NCBI RefSeq assembly: GCF_000247815.1
Contig: NC_021677.1
Span: forward strand, 7,642,447-7,706,446
DNA: 64,000 nt
Origin: Ficedula albicollis
Lineage: Eukaryota > Chordata > Aves > Passeriformes > Muscicapidae
Direction of reading: 5' to 3'
The position numbers and the translations under genes were made by a program. The notes below the pieces were generated by a model. It did not search any database. It saw only the letters and a program-made list of their open reading frames with translations, and had not been told where the DNA came from. Below, in pieces: positions 53,963 through 64,000 of the stretch; position 1 is the first letter of the stretch; every line of letters begins with the position of its first letter.

Positions 53963-54398
53963 TAGTGAAATCTTTACTGGGGTTTTGAGGCTGGGGAAAG
54001 ACTCCCAAGTCTGATTATAAATAAAGCATTGCTGCTAAGGAAAAATAATAATAAGACATTGGGAGATTCTGCCCATGTTTTCAGACCTTCTTCATGCTCT
54101 TGGGTAGCTCTCTTAGTATCTCTGGTAGTCCCTTGGTTCGTCCGTGCAGAATGGATATCATAATTGTCTTTGCTTGCCTTTTAAGCACCGAACGAGGGAA
54201 TATGTCTCAATATGTGTTTGTAAAGCACTTTGCAGAAGAAACTACTAAAAAACACACCCTGAATATTGCACATTCTTACCAACACTGATTTCCACCACTC
54301 TTAATTCCTCATTTTCTTTTGTTTGATGGCATTTTGCCAGTTGCTAGATAAGGGCCTGATCTCTGGGATGGTTGGTGTGAGCAGCTGAATTAACATCA

Positions 54399-55157
54399 AT
54401 GGTGCCTAAGAACAGGGAGCCTTCTGGACTCTCCACACAGATGGCACAACAGACAGAGCCCTTTGTGTGCCACTGGCTCAGCCACAGAAACAGTGCAGCA
54501 GAAACACCAAGGATGGTGAAAAGCTCTGGTGATGCCAGCAATGCGCTACATTTCACTTACTGCAACACTAAGAACATTTCCAAAGTACCTGCATCTTTAA
54601 TTTATAGACACAGCCACACAGTGGCTTTAGAAGATGGGGACCTGAAACATGAACCTCCAACTGCTCTCAGCTCCCCTCTGGATCCAGCATGGATCCAAGC
54701 ACCGTTGCATATTTCCCTGAGTGTAGCCATAGGACTCACCACATTTCCTAGGTTGTCTGGTCGTTTCTTGGAGAGTCTCATTGCTATAATTTTTTTTTGC
54801 AGCTGGATACAGGCCTGGAAAAAAAGCCTTGAACGTCACACCAAGATAAAATATTACAAAAATAAGCTTAGTGTTGTCTGCCCACTGAAGCTATTTCCAA
54901 CTGCTCTCAGCTCCCCTCTGGATCCAGCATGGATCCAAGCACCGTTGCATATTTCCCTGAGTGTAGCCATAGGACTCACCACATTTCCTAGGTTGTCTGG
55001 TCGTTTCTTGGAGAGTCTCATTGCTATAATTTTTTTTTGCAGCTGGATACAGGCCTGGAAAAAAAGCCTTGAACGTCACACCAAGATAAAATATTACAAA
55101 AATAAGCTTAGTGTTGTCTGCCCACTGAAGCTATTGCAGTGGGCCTTTACTAAATAA
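54399..55157 (+). other. Unassigned 252-codon open frame spanning an in-frame duplication
   Basis: The frame opens at ATG 54399 and stops at 55155-55157. It stays open because the 240-bp tandem duplication inside it is a multiple of three, so an 80-residue block (from about residue 87) occurs twice. Without the duplication it would be about 172 codons. Each 80-residue block contains a hydrophobic stretch (SLIAIIFFCSWIQAW) followed by a basic one (KKSLERHTKIKYYKNK), which could look like a membrane anchor with a positive flank but may be chance. I recognise no family. Each copy also contains a polypyrimidine-GCAG sequence like a 3' splice site. Probably noncoding. Confidence 0.2.
54656..55135. 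repeat. Perfect 240-bp tandem duplication
   Basis: 54656-54895 and 54896-55135 are identical at every base I compared. The junction shares TCCAA with the upstream flank and CTATT with the downstream flank. Absence of any difference means a very recent duplication or an assembly duplication, for example two haplotype copies joined head to tail. Confidence 0.97.
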
Positions 55158-56018
55158 AATGTGCTTAATTGATATCAGTGGTTGTTACCTCAGCAATGAA
55201 GGCAGGACTGGGCTTAAACAGTCAATAATTGCTTAAAACCTCATTCTTGATGAATAATATCCAGTGCTATGAGGACTGAGAATCCAAATGCATAGAAAAA
55301 GTATTATCACCTGAGCAAGAGATTGTGATAGAAGTGTGAATAAAACCAGATTTTAGGATGTACTTGGAGAAGATTTGATAAATGGCTATATAGAAACATT
55401 CTGGATACAGTGGAAGCATGCTTTGATAGGGGTAAAATCAGACTTGAGATGCAGTATTGCTAATTATTGCTAAGTACAGTACCACTGTTTCCCAAAGCAG
55501 GCACTCTTAACAGTTCTCTTATCTGGTGATTCCTTTAGTGAAGTCTGAAGGTAACTAAGACATCTTAAGATCTAAGCATTTAACTGAAGCAACGAAGTCA
55601 ACTGCACTTTCCTCAAGCTTGTAAAAAATATTCTGAAATAACATTCTGAACCCTGAGTCCTGGACAGAAGAAGTAATGAATTCTAAGCCTGAAGATGAGG
55701 TCAGTCCTTTCTCTTTTCCTCTCAAGATATGGCAGGGAGTTCCCTGCCCATCCTTTCCCAGGATAAGTGGCAGTGCCTATACTGGCAAGAAGAGGCATGA
55801 ACACCTGCGTATGTCAGATCCATCCAATCTCTTTCCAGTTTGATTTCATGGCAAGCTAGTGGAAAATTACATAGGGGATTCCATAACAACAGAAATACTG
55901 AAACATAAAATCTTCTTACAGCTTGCCTCATTTGCAGCTGTTCATTTTTCCTTGTTCCCCTCATGTAATTTTGATGGCTGATAAAACTCTGCTTTCATAC
56001 CTGCAGAAAGTGGCTGTG
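55136..56018. other. Noncoding sequence, nothing recognised
   Basis: Single-copy AT-rich sequence leading to the LTR. No gene or repeat recognised. Confidence 0.55.
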
Positions 56019-56852
56019 TGTCTTGGATTGCAATATAGGATGTGGCCAGAAATGTGTATTCTATCACCATCTGTTGAAGCTGGGTGGGGTAGTGACCCTT
56101 ATCTCCATTGCACATATTATCTGCTAATGGGCCATCTTTAAGACAAGATGGGGCAATCATCTTTATCTTTTCCACAACCCATCCTCCCACCAGAAAGATA
56201 TCATCTGCTGCTGGGCCATTAAGTCCCACTGTATGACTGATAAAATTACATCATCCCATTGGGAGATGCTCCAGCCAGGGGGAGGAGCCAAACCTTTCCT
56301 ACCTAGATAAAAATCTGAGATTTTGGACAACAAGTTACTGTCTTTCCACTGGATTCCAGAGGAAAACCAGACCTTCTCCACATCATCCCTGGACCTTCAG
56401 AGGAAAGCTGCACCCTTCTACAGGACCACTGCTTCAGCTGAACCACATCTGCCACTGCAGGAGTACTGTAGCCACCACTTAATGGAACTGCTACCAACAC
56501 CCTGATTGACAGGGTGTCAGGTTGTATTCTGACTCTGGCAGGATTGAGATTGTTCTTTGTAGTACTGTATTTCTATTTTAATTTTCCTAGAAAGAACTGT
56601 TATTTCTAATTCCCATATCTTTGCCTGAGAGCCCCTTAGTTTCAAAACTATGATAATAATTTGGAGGGAGGGGGTTTAAATTCTCCATTTCAAAGAGAAG
56701 CTTCTGCCTTTATTGGCAGACAGCTGTCCTTAAAACCAGGACAATGTCAGTCCCTGAGTTCCCTGGTTTTTACCCTTCCAGTTATCTTCCCTGTTCTAGT
56801 GGTGGGACAGTGAGTGAAGGACTGGGCTGTTGGCTGGGATTAAACCACAACA
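56019..56852 (+). mobile_element. Solo LTR of an endogenous retrovirus, passerine-type family
   Basis: The segment resembles an LTR family I know from passerine genomes, including the stretches TTGGGAGATGCTCCAG, GACAGGGTGTCAGGTTGT and TTTGCCTGAGAGCCCCTTA. The left end TGTCTTGG (56019) is nearly the inverted complement of CCAGGACA ending at 56743, which gives a 725-bp LTR with TG...CA termini. A second possible right end, TTAAACCACAACA, lies at 56852, so the true boundary is uncertain and two LTRs may be joined. A TATA-like AGATAAAAAT lies near 56304. No internal viral genes or primer-binding site were seen, so this is a recombined solo LTR. No clear target-site duplication was found: 5-bp flanks CTGTG and ATGTC share only TGT. 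Family name and ERV class are not assigned. Confidence 0.8.
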
Positions 56853-58429
56853 CCCTGTATTAGTCCTGTGGGTTTCCAATGGCCCTCCTGAGCTAAGAAG
56901 TGAGATCAGATTTAGGCAGATCATCTCTGTTTTTGCAAACTCTTTTAACGTGGCACAAAATGTCCAGGTTGATTTTTTTGTTCTGTGATTTAGAAATAGT
57001 AGGGCTGTAAGGCCTGGAATCACAGCAAGGTAAACTTGGGTTTCTACACAATCCCAAACCCCAGCATAACGGTGTGATTAGCTCTAGTTAAGACATGTTG
57101 TCAACACACCTGCTACCAGTCCACTCTTCAGTTGCAAAAACGGGGTTTAGGGAATTATCTCACAAATAGAGTCATAAAATAATAAAATAATACTTGCTTT
57201 ACATCTATTAATGTAGCGTTTGCATGTTCATTTTTTTTCCAGAGCGAGTAGCCATGGTTGTAAAAGCAAAGGTGACTTTTTCCTTTATTTTGAAGGCTAT
57301 GCTTTAGTTTTATTTATTTTTAACTCTATGTACCACATCAGTGTACGAAGAGAAAATATATTTCTGAAAAACATTTTAGTGAAATTATGAGAGATTACTT
57401 CATGAGTTTTCCATGACTGAGAATGGGAAAGAGATTTTCTGAGAAGCTAAATGGTGATTTGTGAGGTTCTATTATATTTTAATAACAGTGAATGGCCTCG
57501 CACTGAGAACCATCATTTTAATAAAAGTTTCCCATCAGATACCCACCTAGGCTATATATATATATATGAAGATGGGGATAGAATGTTTTTTTTTGAGCTC
57601 AAACCACAGCAACAGCTTTTCAGTCTTTGGGAACTAATTCCCATTTTTATTGCTGCTATTTTAAATTTTGCTTAATTACATGCTGGTTAAATTATATAAT
57701 TAGGCAGTACAAAATTGCCTGGATTTCATTGCTCTGTGCTGGATGAAGTAATAAAAAAGAGTTTCCCATGGCTTCAATTATATTTCCTTATGTATTTCTT
57801 TAAGGCATTTGCTGAATTTGACATTTTGTTGAGAATTTTTCCTTTCTTTTTCCTAAAAGGAGAAGCATAGTTCAACAACNTACCGCAGCAATGGCAGGTT
57901 TTATTAGCTAAGCTGACATCTGAAATTCAGAGGAATTCACATTCCCTTTCTGTAAAGAGGAGGCTCTCATTCACCTCTTTTAAAAAGACTTTTATTATGT
58001 CTTACAATAAATCTACTGAATACCTACCCTGGGATTATCTGCTTCTTGTAAGATGAAAAACTTACCTAATGCATTCAAAATCTAAAATCAGAATTTTTTA
58101 CTCAACATATTCAACATAGTTCCCCTTATTTTTCAGACTCAAGCCATCTAAAGCTGATCACAAACCCTTGCTGGAGATCAGTCTAGTGCAGGTTGCAGAT
58201 CATCAACTGCTATTTTTAATTGTAGCATTTTAATATATTAAGATCTTCCAAATAATAATCTATGTATTATAACCCCTTTCATTTATGACCTTTTTTTTTC
58301 TAAATCCCTGGAGATTAAAAACTTAATCCAAATGTTAAAGTCACAATACAATAGTTTGCCTTCCCAGCATTTCTATCTTCTTCAAATAAAACTGATCACA
58401 GCTATCTTCATGTGATTACAGACCAAAAA
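56853..58429. other. Noncoding sequence with one ambiguous base
   Basis: AT-rich single-copy DNA with a short (TA)n stretch near 57554-57568. A lone N occurs at 57880. No gene recognised. Confidence 0.55.
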
Positions 58430-58835
58430 NNNNNNNNNNNNNNNNNNNNNNNNNNNNNNNNNNNNNNNNNNNNNNNNNNNNNNNNNNNNNNNNNNNNNNN
58501 NNNNNNNNNNNNNNNNNNNNNNNNNNNNNNNNNNNNNNNNNNNNNNNNNNNNNNNNNNNNNNNNNNNNNNNNNNNNNNNNNNNNNNNNNNNNNNNNNNNN
58601 NNNNNNNNNNNNNNNNNNNNNNNNNNNNNNNNNNNNNNNNNNNNNNNNNNNNNNNNNNNNNNNNNNNNNNNNNNNNNNNNNNNNNNNNNNNNNNNNNNNN
58701 NNNNNNNNNNNNNNNNNNNNNNNNNNNNNNNNNNNNNNNNNNNNNNNNNNNNNNNNNNNNNNNNNNNNNNNNNNNNNNNNNNNNNNNNNNNNNNNNNNNN
58801 NNNNNNNNNNNNNNNNNNNNNNNNNNNNNNNNNNN
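58430..58835. other. Assembly gap (406 N)
   Basis: 406 consecutive Ns. The sequence to its right is a 69-bp-period tandem repeat, which is the probable cause of the gap. Confidence 0.99.
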
Positions 58836-58945
58836 TCCATCCCCTGGTCATTGGGAAGAACCAATTGTTTCTAAACTAGTTTTGTTGAGGCAGGCTTCGA
58901 GTAATCCATCCCTTGGTCATTGGGAAGAACCAATTGTTTCTAAAC
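58836..58945. repeat. Tandem repeat, 69-bp period, running into the gap
   Basis: A 41-bp block starting TCCATCCC[C/T]TGGTCATT occurs at 58836 and 58905, with one mismatch. The first copy is cut by the N gap and the last unit is partial. The array probably continues into the unsequenced interval. Confidence 0.92.
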
Positions 58946-60189
58946 ATCCACAGAGATGTCACATTCTTTGTACCTGGGGTCTTGTTTGTCTTTTGTCTCG
59001 GTGATTACCAAGGTATTGCCCCAAAGGCTAGTTAACCCTGAAGCTTCTTTCAGTAACTCTGACTACATTATAATTCACTTTATTTAACCTGACCTTCTCC
59101 TTAGTTTAAGTTGTTTCCTGGGATATTTCCAGTTCTGCTGTTGCTGGGTGAATAGTTGCAGTGAGGGAAAAAACATGGGGTTTGCATATTTAATTTTATG
59201 CCTTCGCTTCAAATTTGTGTACATATTCCTTTTATGATGGGGTAGGAGGAATAGCTCAAGTGTTCAGCACCAGTTTAACAGTCATGACCATTTAAAGAGA
59301 TTAAATGTGCAGGCAGAGACTAATGTTCTCCACATCACAGGAGGTGGAGAACATTCCTTTTTGACATGAATTTGAATTCAGTATGATACTTGAGGTATTC
59401 ATTGCTCTGCCAGAGAAGACCAAAATGAGGGAGGTGGGTGGCTGAAGGGTGATACTGTACTTTGCCCCACAGGTGTATGCAACCAAATAGGTACCCAACC
59501 TTTCCTTTTTAAAATGGTGTTGTGTTTAGTTTCTGCAAAAAGCAGATAACACACTAGAAATGATCACTTTACGTGAACTCATACTTTGGGAAAATCATAT
59601 AAGATTATAACTAATAAATCAACAAAATGCTTGAGATGATTGTAGCAGAGTTCTGTGTGCTGCAAGTGATCAGTTAATGCTGGGTGTAAAGCAAACAGCA
59701 GATCTTTGGTGGGGGTGAGGTGGGGGGGAGAAATTGTCTTCAACTACCCAAAGGTGTTCCAGACAGCACTCTCAAATGACACCTGTGTTTGTGTCAAATG
59801 CTCATTTCCAGAAGATGTGGAAATGTAATCACTGGAGAACACACCAGTCAAGATGCAGAAAAAGAGATTTAGGAAAAAAACCCAACCAAACAAAAATAAC
59901 CTGGAAAATAAGAGAGGAATTTGCATTTTTCGTTAACATCATTCTCAAACACTAAGGACGTGCTTGTTTGGTTTTTTTTCCAGTTCTATTTTAATTAAAA
60001 ATATCACAAACTGAGCATGTCTGTGTTTGGCTGGGAATTTGGTGGCACTCCCTCTCTGGCCCCACATAAATTTGATTTGCCTGTAGCAGACCTGGGAGAA
60101 ATTTTGCTCTGATTTTATAGTTCATGTCAGGCAACTCAGTTCATGTCAGTTCTTCCTTAGTGCAAACTGGGAGGCAACAGAATCAAGGC
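58946..60189. other. Noncoding sequence with a short perfect hairpin
   Basis: Single-copy sequence. A perfect 12-bp-arm inverted repeat is annotated separately at 59322-59355. No gene recognised. Confidence 0.55.
59322..59355. other. Perfect 12-bp inverted repeat (hairpin)
   Basis: AATGTTCTCCAC (59322-59333) and GTGGAGAACATT (59344-59355) are exact inverted complements with a 10-base spacer. After one mismatch, two further pairs can form, leaving a 4-base loop (ACAG). The arms contain TGTTCT and AGAACA, the two steroid-receptor half-sites, arranged as an everted pair rather than in the canonical inverted order. Confidence 0.85.
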
Positions 60190-60530
60190 ACTGGGCAAGG
60201 CAGGTGAGTGAAGGCCAAGGTAGCCCAGGACAAACCTCAGGGACAGACAGAGACACTCTGGGGCAGTGGCAGGATGTGCACAGCCACATTCCCAGGCTCT
60301 GGAAAGCAAAACAAATGCAGCCCAAATGCTGTGGAACAAACCTGGGCCCAAAAGTCCAGGCTGAATGAAACAGAGCTCAGTGCAAACACAGTCCAAAGGA
60401 AGTGGAAAGCAAACTTAGGCAAATAAAGTCCAGGCTCTGTGAAACAGAGCATGGATAGACACACTCCAAGCACAAGTAGGAAAGCAAACAGAGACAAATA
60501 TAGTCTAAACTTAATGAAGCAGATACATGA
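60190..60530. repeat. Degenerate minisatellite, about 74-bp period with 37-bp subunits
   Basis: Related blocks recur with the phrases AGTCCAGGCT, GAAACAGAGC, TGGAAAGCAAA and CCAAA. AGTC anchors at about 60353, 60427 and 60502 give a 74-75 bp period, and an internal half-period of about 37 bp is visible. Units have diverged strongly, so this is an old array. Because the repeat is poor in stops on the minus strand it produces a 105-codon frame (60237-60554) with a matching amino-acid repeat, which I do not consider a gene. Confidence 0.75.
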
Positions 60531-61369
60531 AACAGTAGCTCTCTCACTCTCCAAGCAAAATCCAAGTAACTTGCTCCGAAATCACCAAGCTGGAGCAATT
60601 GTGGTACTCTTACAGGCAAGCTACGGTGTTTACCTTCCCTTCTCATTTCCTTCATGCCTTTCACTCGCGTTCAGTGTGGGAGGCTCATTCTCCATTCCTC
60701 AATGGCCCATAGTAACTGTTGTGGATCAAGAGCTTTCCAGTTTTTGCATGCCTTCAGCAAAGTGTGAAGACTTTCAGTGCTTTAAGGCAACATTCAAATG
60801 TAGCAAGGAGACCTTACTCAAACATATATATGTGCACAGTTTCTTTTTGCACCGTTATAATGTAGTTTCCAAGGGAATGAAATAGAGGAAACAGAGATTA
60901 GGTAGCAATCAATATATATATTTTTAAAAATGAAAACCAGGGGAAAAGAGAAGCTAAAAGCATCAGAGATATTTCTATACCTGAAAGAAATGTGACTGAC
61001 ATGAAAAAAAAATTCTGAAGTATTTCAGAAACTGAGAAGGCTTCCAGTGGTTAAATTTTTTTGAAGACGGTAACATGGTTAGTAATGGAGAGGAAGTAAA
61101 CACTTAGTAAATACTGGAATAAAAAAGGATAAAGTACTTTTTTTCAGTTGAGGATGACAAAGTACTTTGCAGTCTGATAGTAACTGTAAAGGAAGGTGAA
61201 GAACATAAATTACTGATAAGTACTTTAAACATGGCAGGCCATAGATTTTGTCCCAAACAGTCCAAAAGACCTATCTGAACAAAATCTCTGGCACATTTTT
61301 AATGTCTCTTGAAAGACCAGGTAGATTCCCCTGAAATGCAAGAGCACTATGTTTAAAAAGGGCAGGGAG
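60531..61369. other. Noncoding sequence, nothing recognised
   Basis: AT-rich single-copy sequence. A 148-codon plus-strand frame (60439-60885) begins inside the minisatellite and is not recognisable. Confidence 0.55.
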
Positions 61370-61612
61370 CATGACGTAGGCAGCACCAGGTCAGTGAGGC
61401 TGACCTCAGGCTTGGGTCAAAGAATGATTCACTTGCTGCAGGAGTCAACTGAGAGGGAAATAAAGAGAGGAAAGAGAATTCTTGTCATTCAGCATGTTTA
61501 ACAGGAAACAGGTAGTGTCAGACAAACCTGATTTCATTCTCAATGTAGATCGCTATAATTCTGAAGATGTGATGTACAACACTGAGGTTAAAAATAGTGC
61601 CACATGATGACA
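61370..61612 (+). mobile_element. Ancient LINE reverse-transcriptase remnant (CR1/L3-like)
   Basis: From 61388 one frame reads RSVRLTSGLGQRMIHLLQES, which aligns with the conserved LINE RT phrase of the form R-P-V-S-L-T-S-x-x-G-K-x-M-E. Further on, IQHV (stop) QETGSVRQT (stop) F corresponds to the S-Q-H-G-F...K-S-C-x-T-N-L block of the same domain, and GTGCCACATGAT near 61598 matches the downstream V-P-H-D segment. Spacing and order fit, but the sequence has stops and many substitutions, so it is very old. Its left limit is uncertain. Confidence 0.5.
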
Positions 61613-64000
61613 ATAAAGTACATGTTTAAAGCATTAAGAATGGGATGAGTGCTTTTTTCAAAATCCATAAATGGGGAATCACAACTGGCCTGATGGAATT
61701 TTAGGGGATTCCCCCATGACCAAAACTTTTCAGAATTTTTATCAAAGGTTTTAAATAATTTTTAACATATGTTAAAATGAAAATAAAGCAAATACAGCCA
61801 CCTTGTATCACCAATAAAGGCTAACAGAATAAAATGAAGGTCATTTGCACTGAAAAACTCCAGGGCAAGGGTTAATTGCAGTCCATTTGACCCATTAAAA
61901 TATTACATCGACATGATTCTGTAGGCCGAGTTGCCAATCAGTGACTTGTAATATGGGAAGCAGGGAAGGGAAAGAATAAATGCCTGGGACATGAACCCTG
62001 CTCATGTTCCTCTCTGAGCCAGCCCTCGCAGGAATCAGAGCCATTGGCAGAACCCCTAGAGAGGTCTAACATCCTGCCTTCAGGCTCAGTTGCCCTTGCG
62101 TGGTGGATACAAGTACTGTGCCAGTAAAAACATCCATTGTTTTACATGCAACTCAATTACCAGCTTCATCTACCATCTTACTATGCTTTCAGGAGTCTCC
62201 TCCCACGCTCACTTTGCCAGTTTCCACTGAATTCAGAACACTTTAATTGTTTTGAAGTACCAGAGTAAAGGCAATCTATCCTAAGGGATCTATTCTGCCT
62301 TTCACTTACTAGAGCAAAAGAAATGCAAAGCCAAAGCAACTAAAAACCATCAATGTTCCCCAAATAATGATGATGATGATAATAATAACAACAAATTTTT
62401 CGGGCTTTCTATTATTTTCTAGGTCAGCTAGATACCATTTTCCTTTTTCCAGGAGGTGTTTGAGTGGAAACTTCAAAGTAAATTTATTTTTTATTTAAAT
62501 TTTTATTAGCTGCAGTCTCTTTCTGAATGCAGCTCCCAACAACCCCTGCTTTTTTCTTTGCAAGTGCTTTGTTCATATTTTGCATTCAAGTTATGTGGAA
62601 AATTGAAAAAAAAAAAAAAAAAGCTCTGCTAATTTAAAGTTATAATTATAATGTATGTTACTTGATAATGCATGATAAGCCAGGTCCTCAGCTGATAGAA
62701 ATTAGGACAGCTTCACTCTTGAGCTGTGTCATTTATATGCGTTTAAGGATGGACCCATCAACGAAAATTAAAAGGTAGTGCTGCTTGTTTTAATAATCAA
62801 CTAGGTTTGGTTTACTCTTAACGTAATAGTTTGTTAACACACTGTTTCCTCTAAATGTGAAAATACAATAGAAAAGGAAATCTGGTAGCTGGTAGCAGAG
62901 CCACTAACACAGATATAAAACTCAAGGTTTGTTGACAGAGTATCTTTACATTCATTGATTAATCTTCCCTTTTCATCTCCCTGCATAAATACAGGATGGC
63001 TGAATGATCTAGATAATGGGAAATACATTTCATAATCTTGCATAAAAACTGTAAAAAACATATTTCTTTCTGTATAATCCAAATACCTGGATTTTATTGA
63101 AAACCGAAAAATAATTGCTGCCTTCTTCAATTAGACATTAATCTTCAAGTTATGGAAACATCCATGCAATGGATGCATCAGTGAATTTTCCAGGTGTTCC
63201 TGCCTATGCAGTCAATTGTCACGCACAAACAATAACCAATGGAGGCATATATTGCTCCCAGACTTGTATTATCAAAAAATAATGAAGGAAAAAATGTCAT
63301 GGCTTCTCCATGTCTACTTGTCTCACACCTTTGATCTTGGCTTCATATTTATGAATTATAATGATAAATAATCCTATTATGGAAATGAGTTTCATTAGAA
63401 AGTTAGAGGACAATAACTGGAAGAATTACCTCTTACATGTTACAAACAGATCTCAGGGCTCAAACATACTAAGCACAAGTGCAGAATTTCACAAAAGCAG
63501 GTAAAAGTTGAGCTCTCTCATGGCCTTTCTTGCTGTGGGGACCACTTACCAAGTTTCGTGTGTCAAAATCTCTAGACTATTGTTTTGAGACTATTTCATG
63601 AGGCCAAAATATGGTGACAGAGTCTCCTGTCCCGGATTAGGACCCTGTCTAAGAGAAAAGTGGCCTATAATTCATTGAATTCCCATCCAACAACTATTCA
63701 TTATGAACTGTGGGAATAGTCACCAGTGCAGGAGTGCAGGAGCGGGAACCTGTGTCCTCTTGACAGCCAACAACATAGGACTCACTTTCACCATTGGTAC
63801 GCCTTCTCTTGGCTTATCTAGTGCAGAAAGTTCATCAGGCTTTTCTGCAAAGCAGAATGGCTTCAGCAGAAGAGATAAAATCTGCTCCAAGTGTGGTTTA
63901 GTGGTTAAGAGATCCTCAGGGCACTTCAGCTATATGGACCTGAAATCCATCAAAGAGAACAGGGAATGGCCTATTCATATTCTGGGGTTGTGAACACGTC
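61613..64000. other. Noncoding sequence, possibly containing conserved elements
   Basis: No gene recognised. A short (ATG)n(ATA)n tract lies at about 62364-62390 and an A17-18 tract near 62606-62622. The blocks at about 61855-61965 and 62635-62790 lack repeats and contain homeodomain-type cores (TTAATTG, TAATTATAAT), as conserved noncoding elements often do. A 96-codon frame at 63703-63993 is unrecognised. Confidence 0.5.

Larger units (their letters stand above)
43360..54398. other. Noncoding sequence, nothing recognised apart from listed small repeats
   Basis: Eleven kilobases without a supportable gene. The longest unassigned frames are 140 codons at 48905-49327 (minus), 117 codons at 46761-47114 (minus) and 112 codons at 48401-48739 (minus); none has motifs I recognise. 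No mobile element was recognised with confidence. Confidence 0.5.

Noticed and set aside
54399..55157. Possible novel membrane-protein gene with duplicated 80-residue domain
   Set aside because: No family resemblance, no evidence of transcription, and the length depends on a perfect duplication that may be an assembly error. Kept only as a finding.
56853..57050. Internal retroviral sequence downstream of the LTR
   Set aside because: No primer-binding site, coding frame or second LTR follows; the element is a solo LTR.

Overview
This is vertebrate genomic DNA, almost certainly from a bird and probably a passerine. The evidence is a cluster of chicken-repeat-1 (CR1) LINE fragments with the CR1-type 8-mer 3' tail (24.5-25.9 kb, plus a minus-strand piece at 18.1 kb), and a solo LTR at 56.0-56.85 kb that resembles a family I know from passerine genomes. 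Simple repeats, N gaps and AT-rich intergenic or intronic sequence make up most of the rest. The species and the LTR family name are recognition from memory, not a database result.

I find no protein-coding gene, tRNA or rRNA that I can support. The only recognisable coding sequence is decayed LINE reverse transcriptase. The other longer open frames match no family I know; the longest (54399-55157) is long mainly because a 240-bp segment is duplicated in frame. The window therefore reads as a gene desert or the inside of a large intron.

Layout. 0-9 kb: single-copy noncoding DNA. 9.04-9.15 kb: G-rich tract. 10.2-11.04 kb: CpG-enriched, GC-richer segment that runs into A21, an 809-base pure G run and a 59-N gap. 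16.8-17.6 kb: perfect (AACAAT)126, then a heptamer array. 18.1 kb: minus-strand CR1. 21.6-22.7 kb: perfect (TATGA)216, then (TATTA)5. 24.5-25.95 kb: three CR1 pieces in alternating orientation. 27.2-27.4 kb: possible regulatory element. 29.5-29.9 kb: GC-rich unassigned segment. 35.0 kb: imperfect hairpin. 37.1-38.55 kb: pentamer microsatellite split by an 804-base pure G run. 43.0-43.4 kb: (TAG)n inside a 281-bp duplication. 54.66-55.14 kb: perfect 240-bp tandem duplication. 56.0-56.85 kb: solo LTR. 58.4-58.95 kb: 406-N gap beside a 69-bp-period repeat. 60.2-60.5 kb: degenerate minisatellite. 61.4 kb: ancient LINE RT remnant.

The strangest features, two pure G runs of about 800 bases and several hundreds-long perfect microsatellites, are more likely gap-filling or sequencing artefacts than biology. 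They mark the places where the assembly should be checked first. I found no convincing new biological system. The best leads for real biology are the CpG-rich segment cut off at 11.04 kb, the hairpins at 35.0 and 59.3 kb, and the 240-bp in-frame duplication carrying a splice-acceptor-like site.
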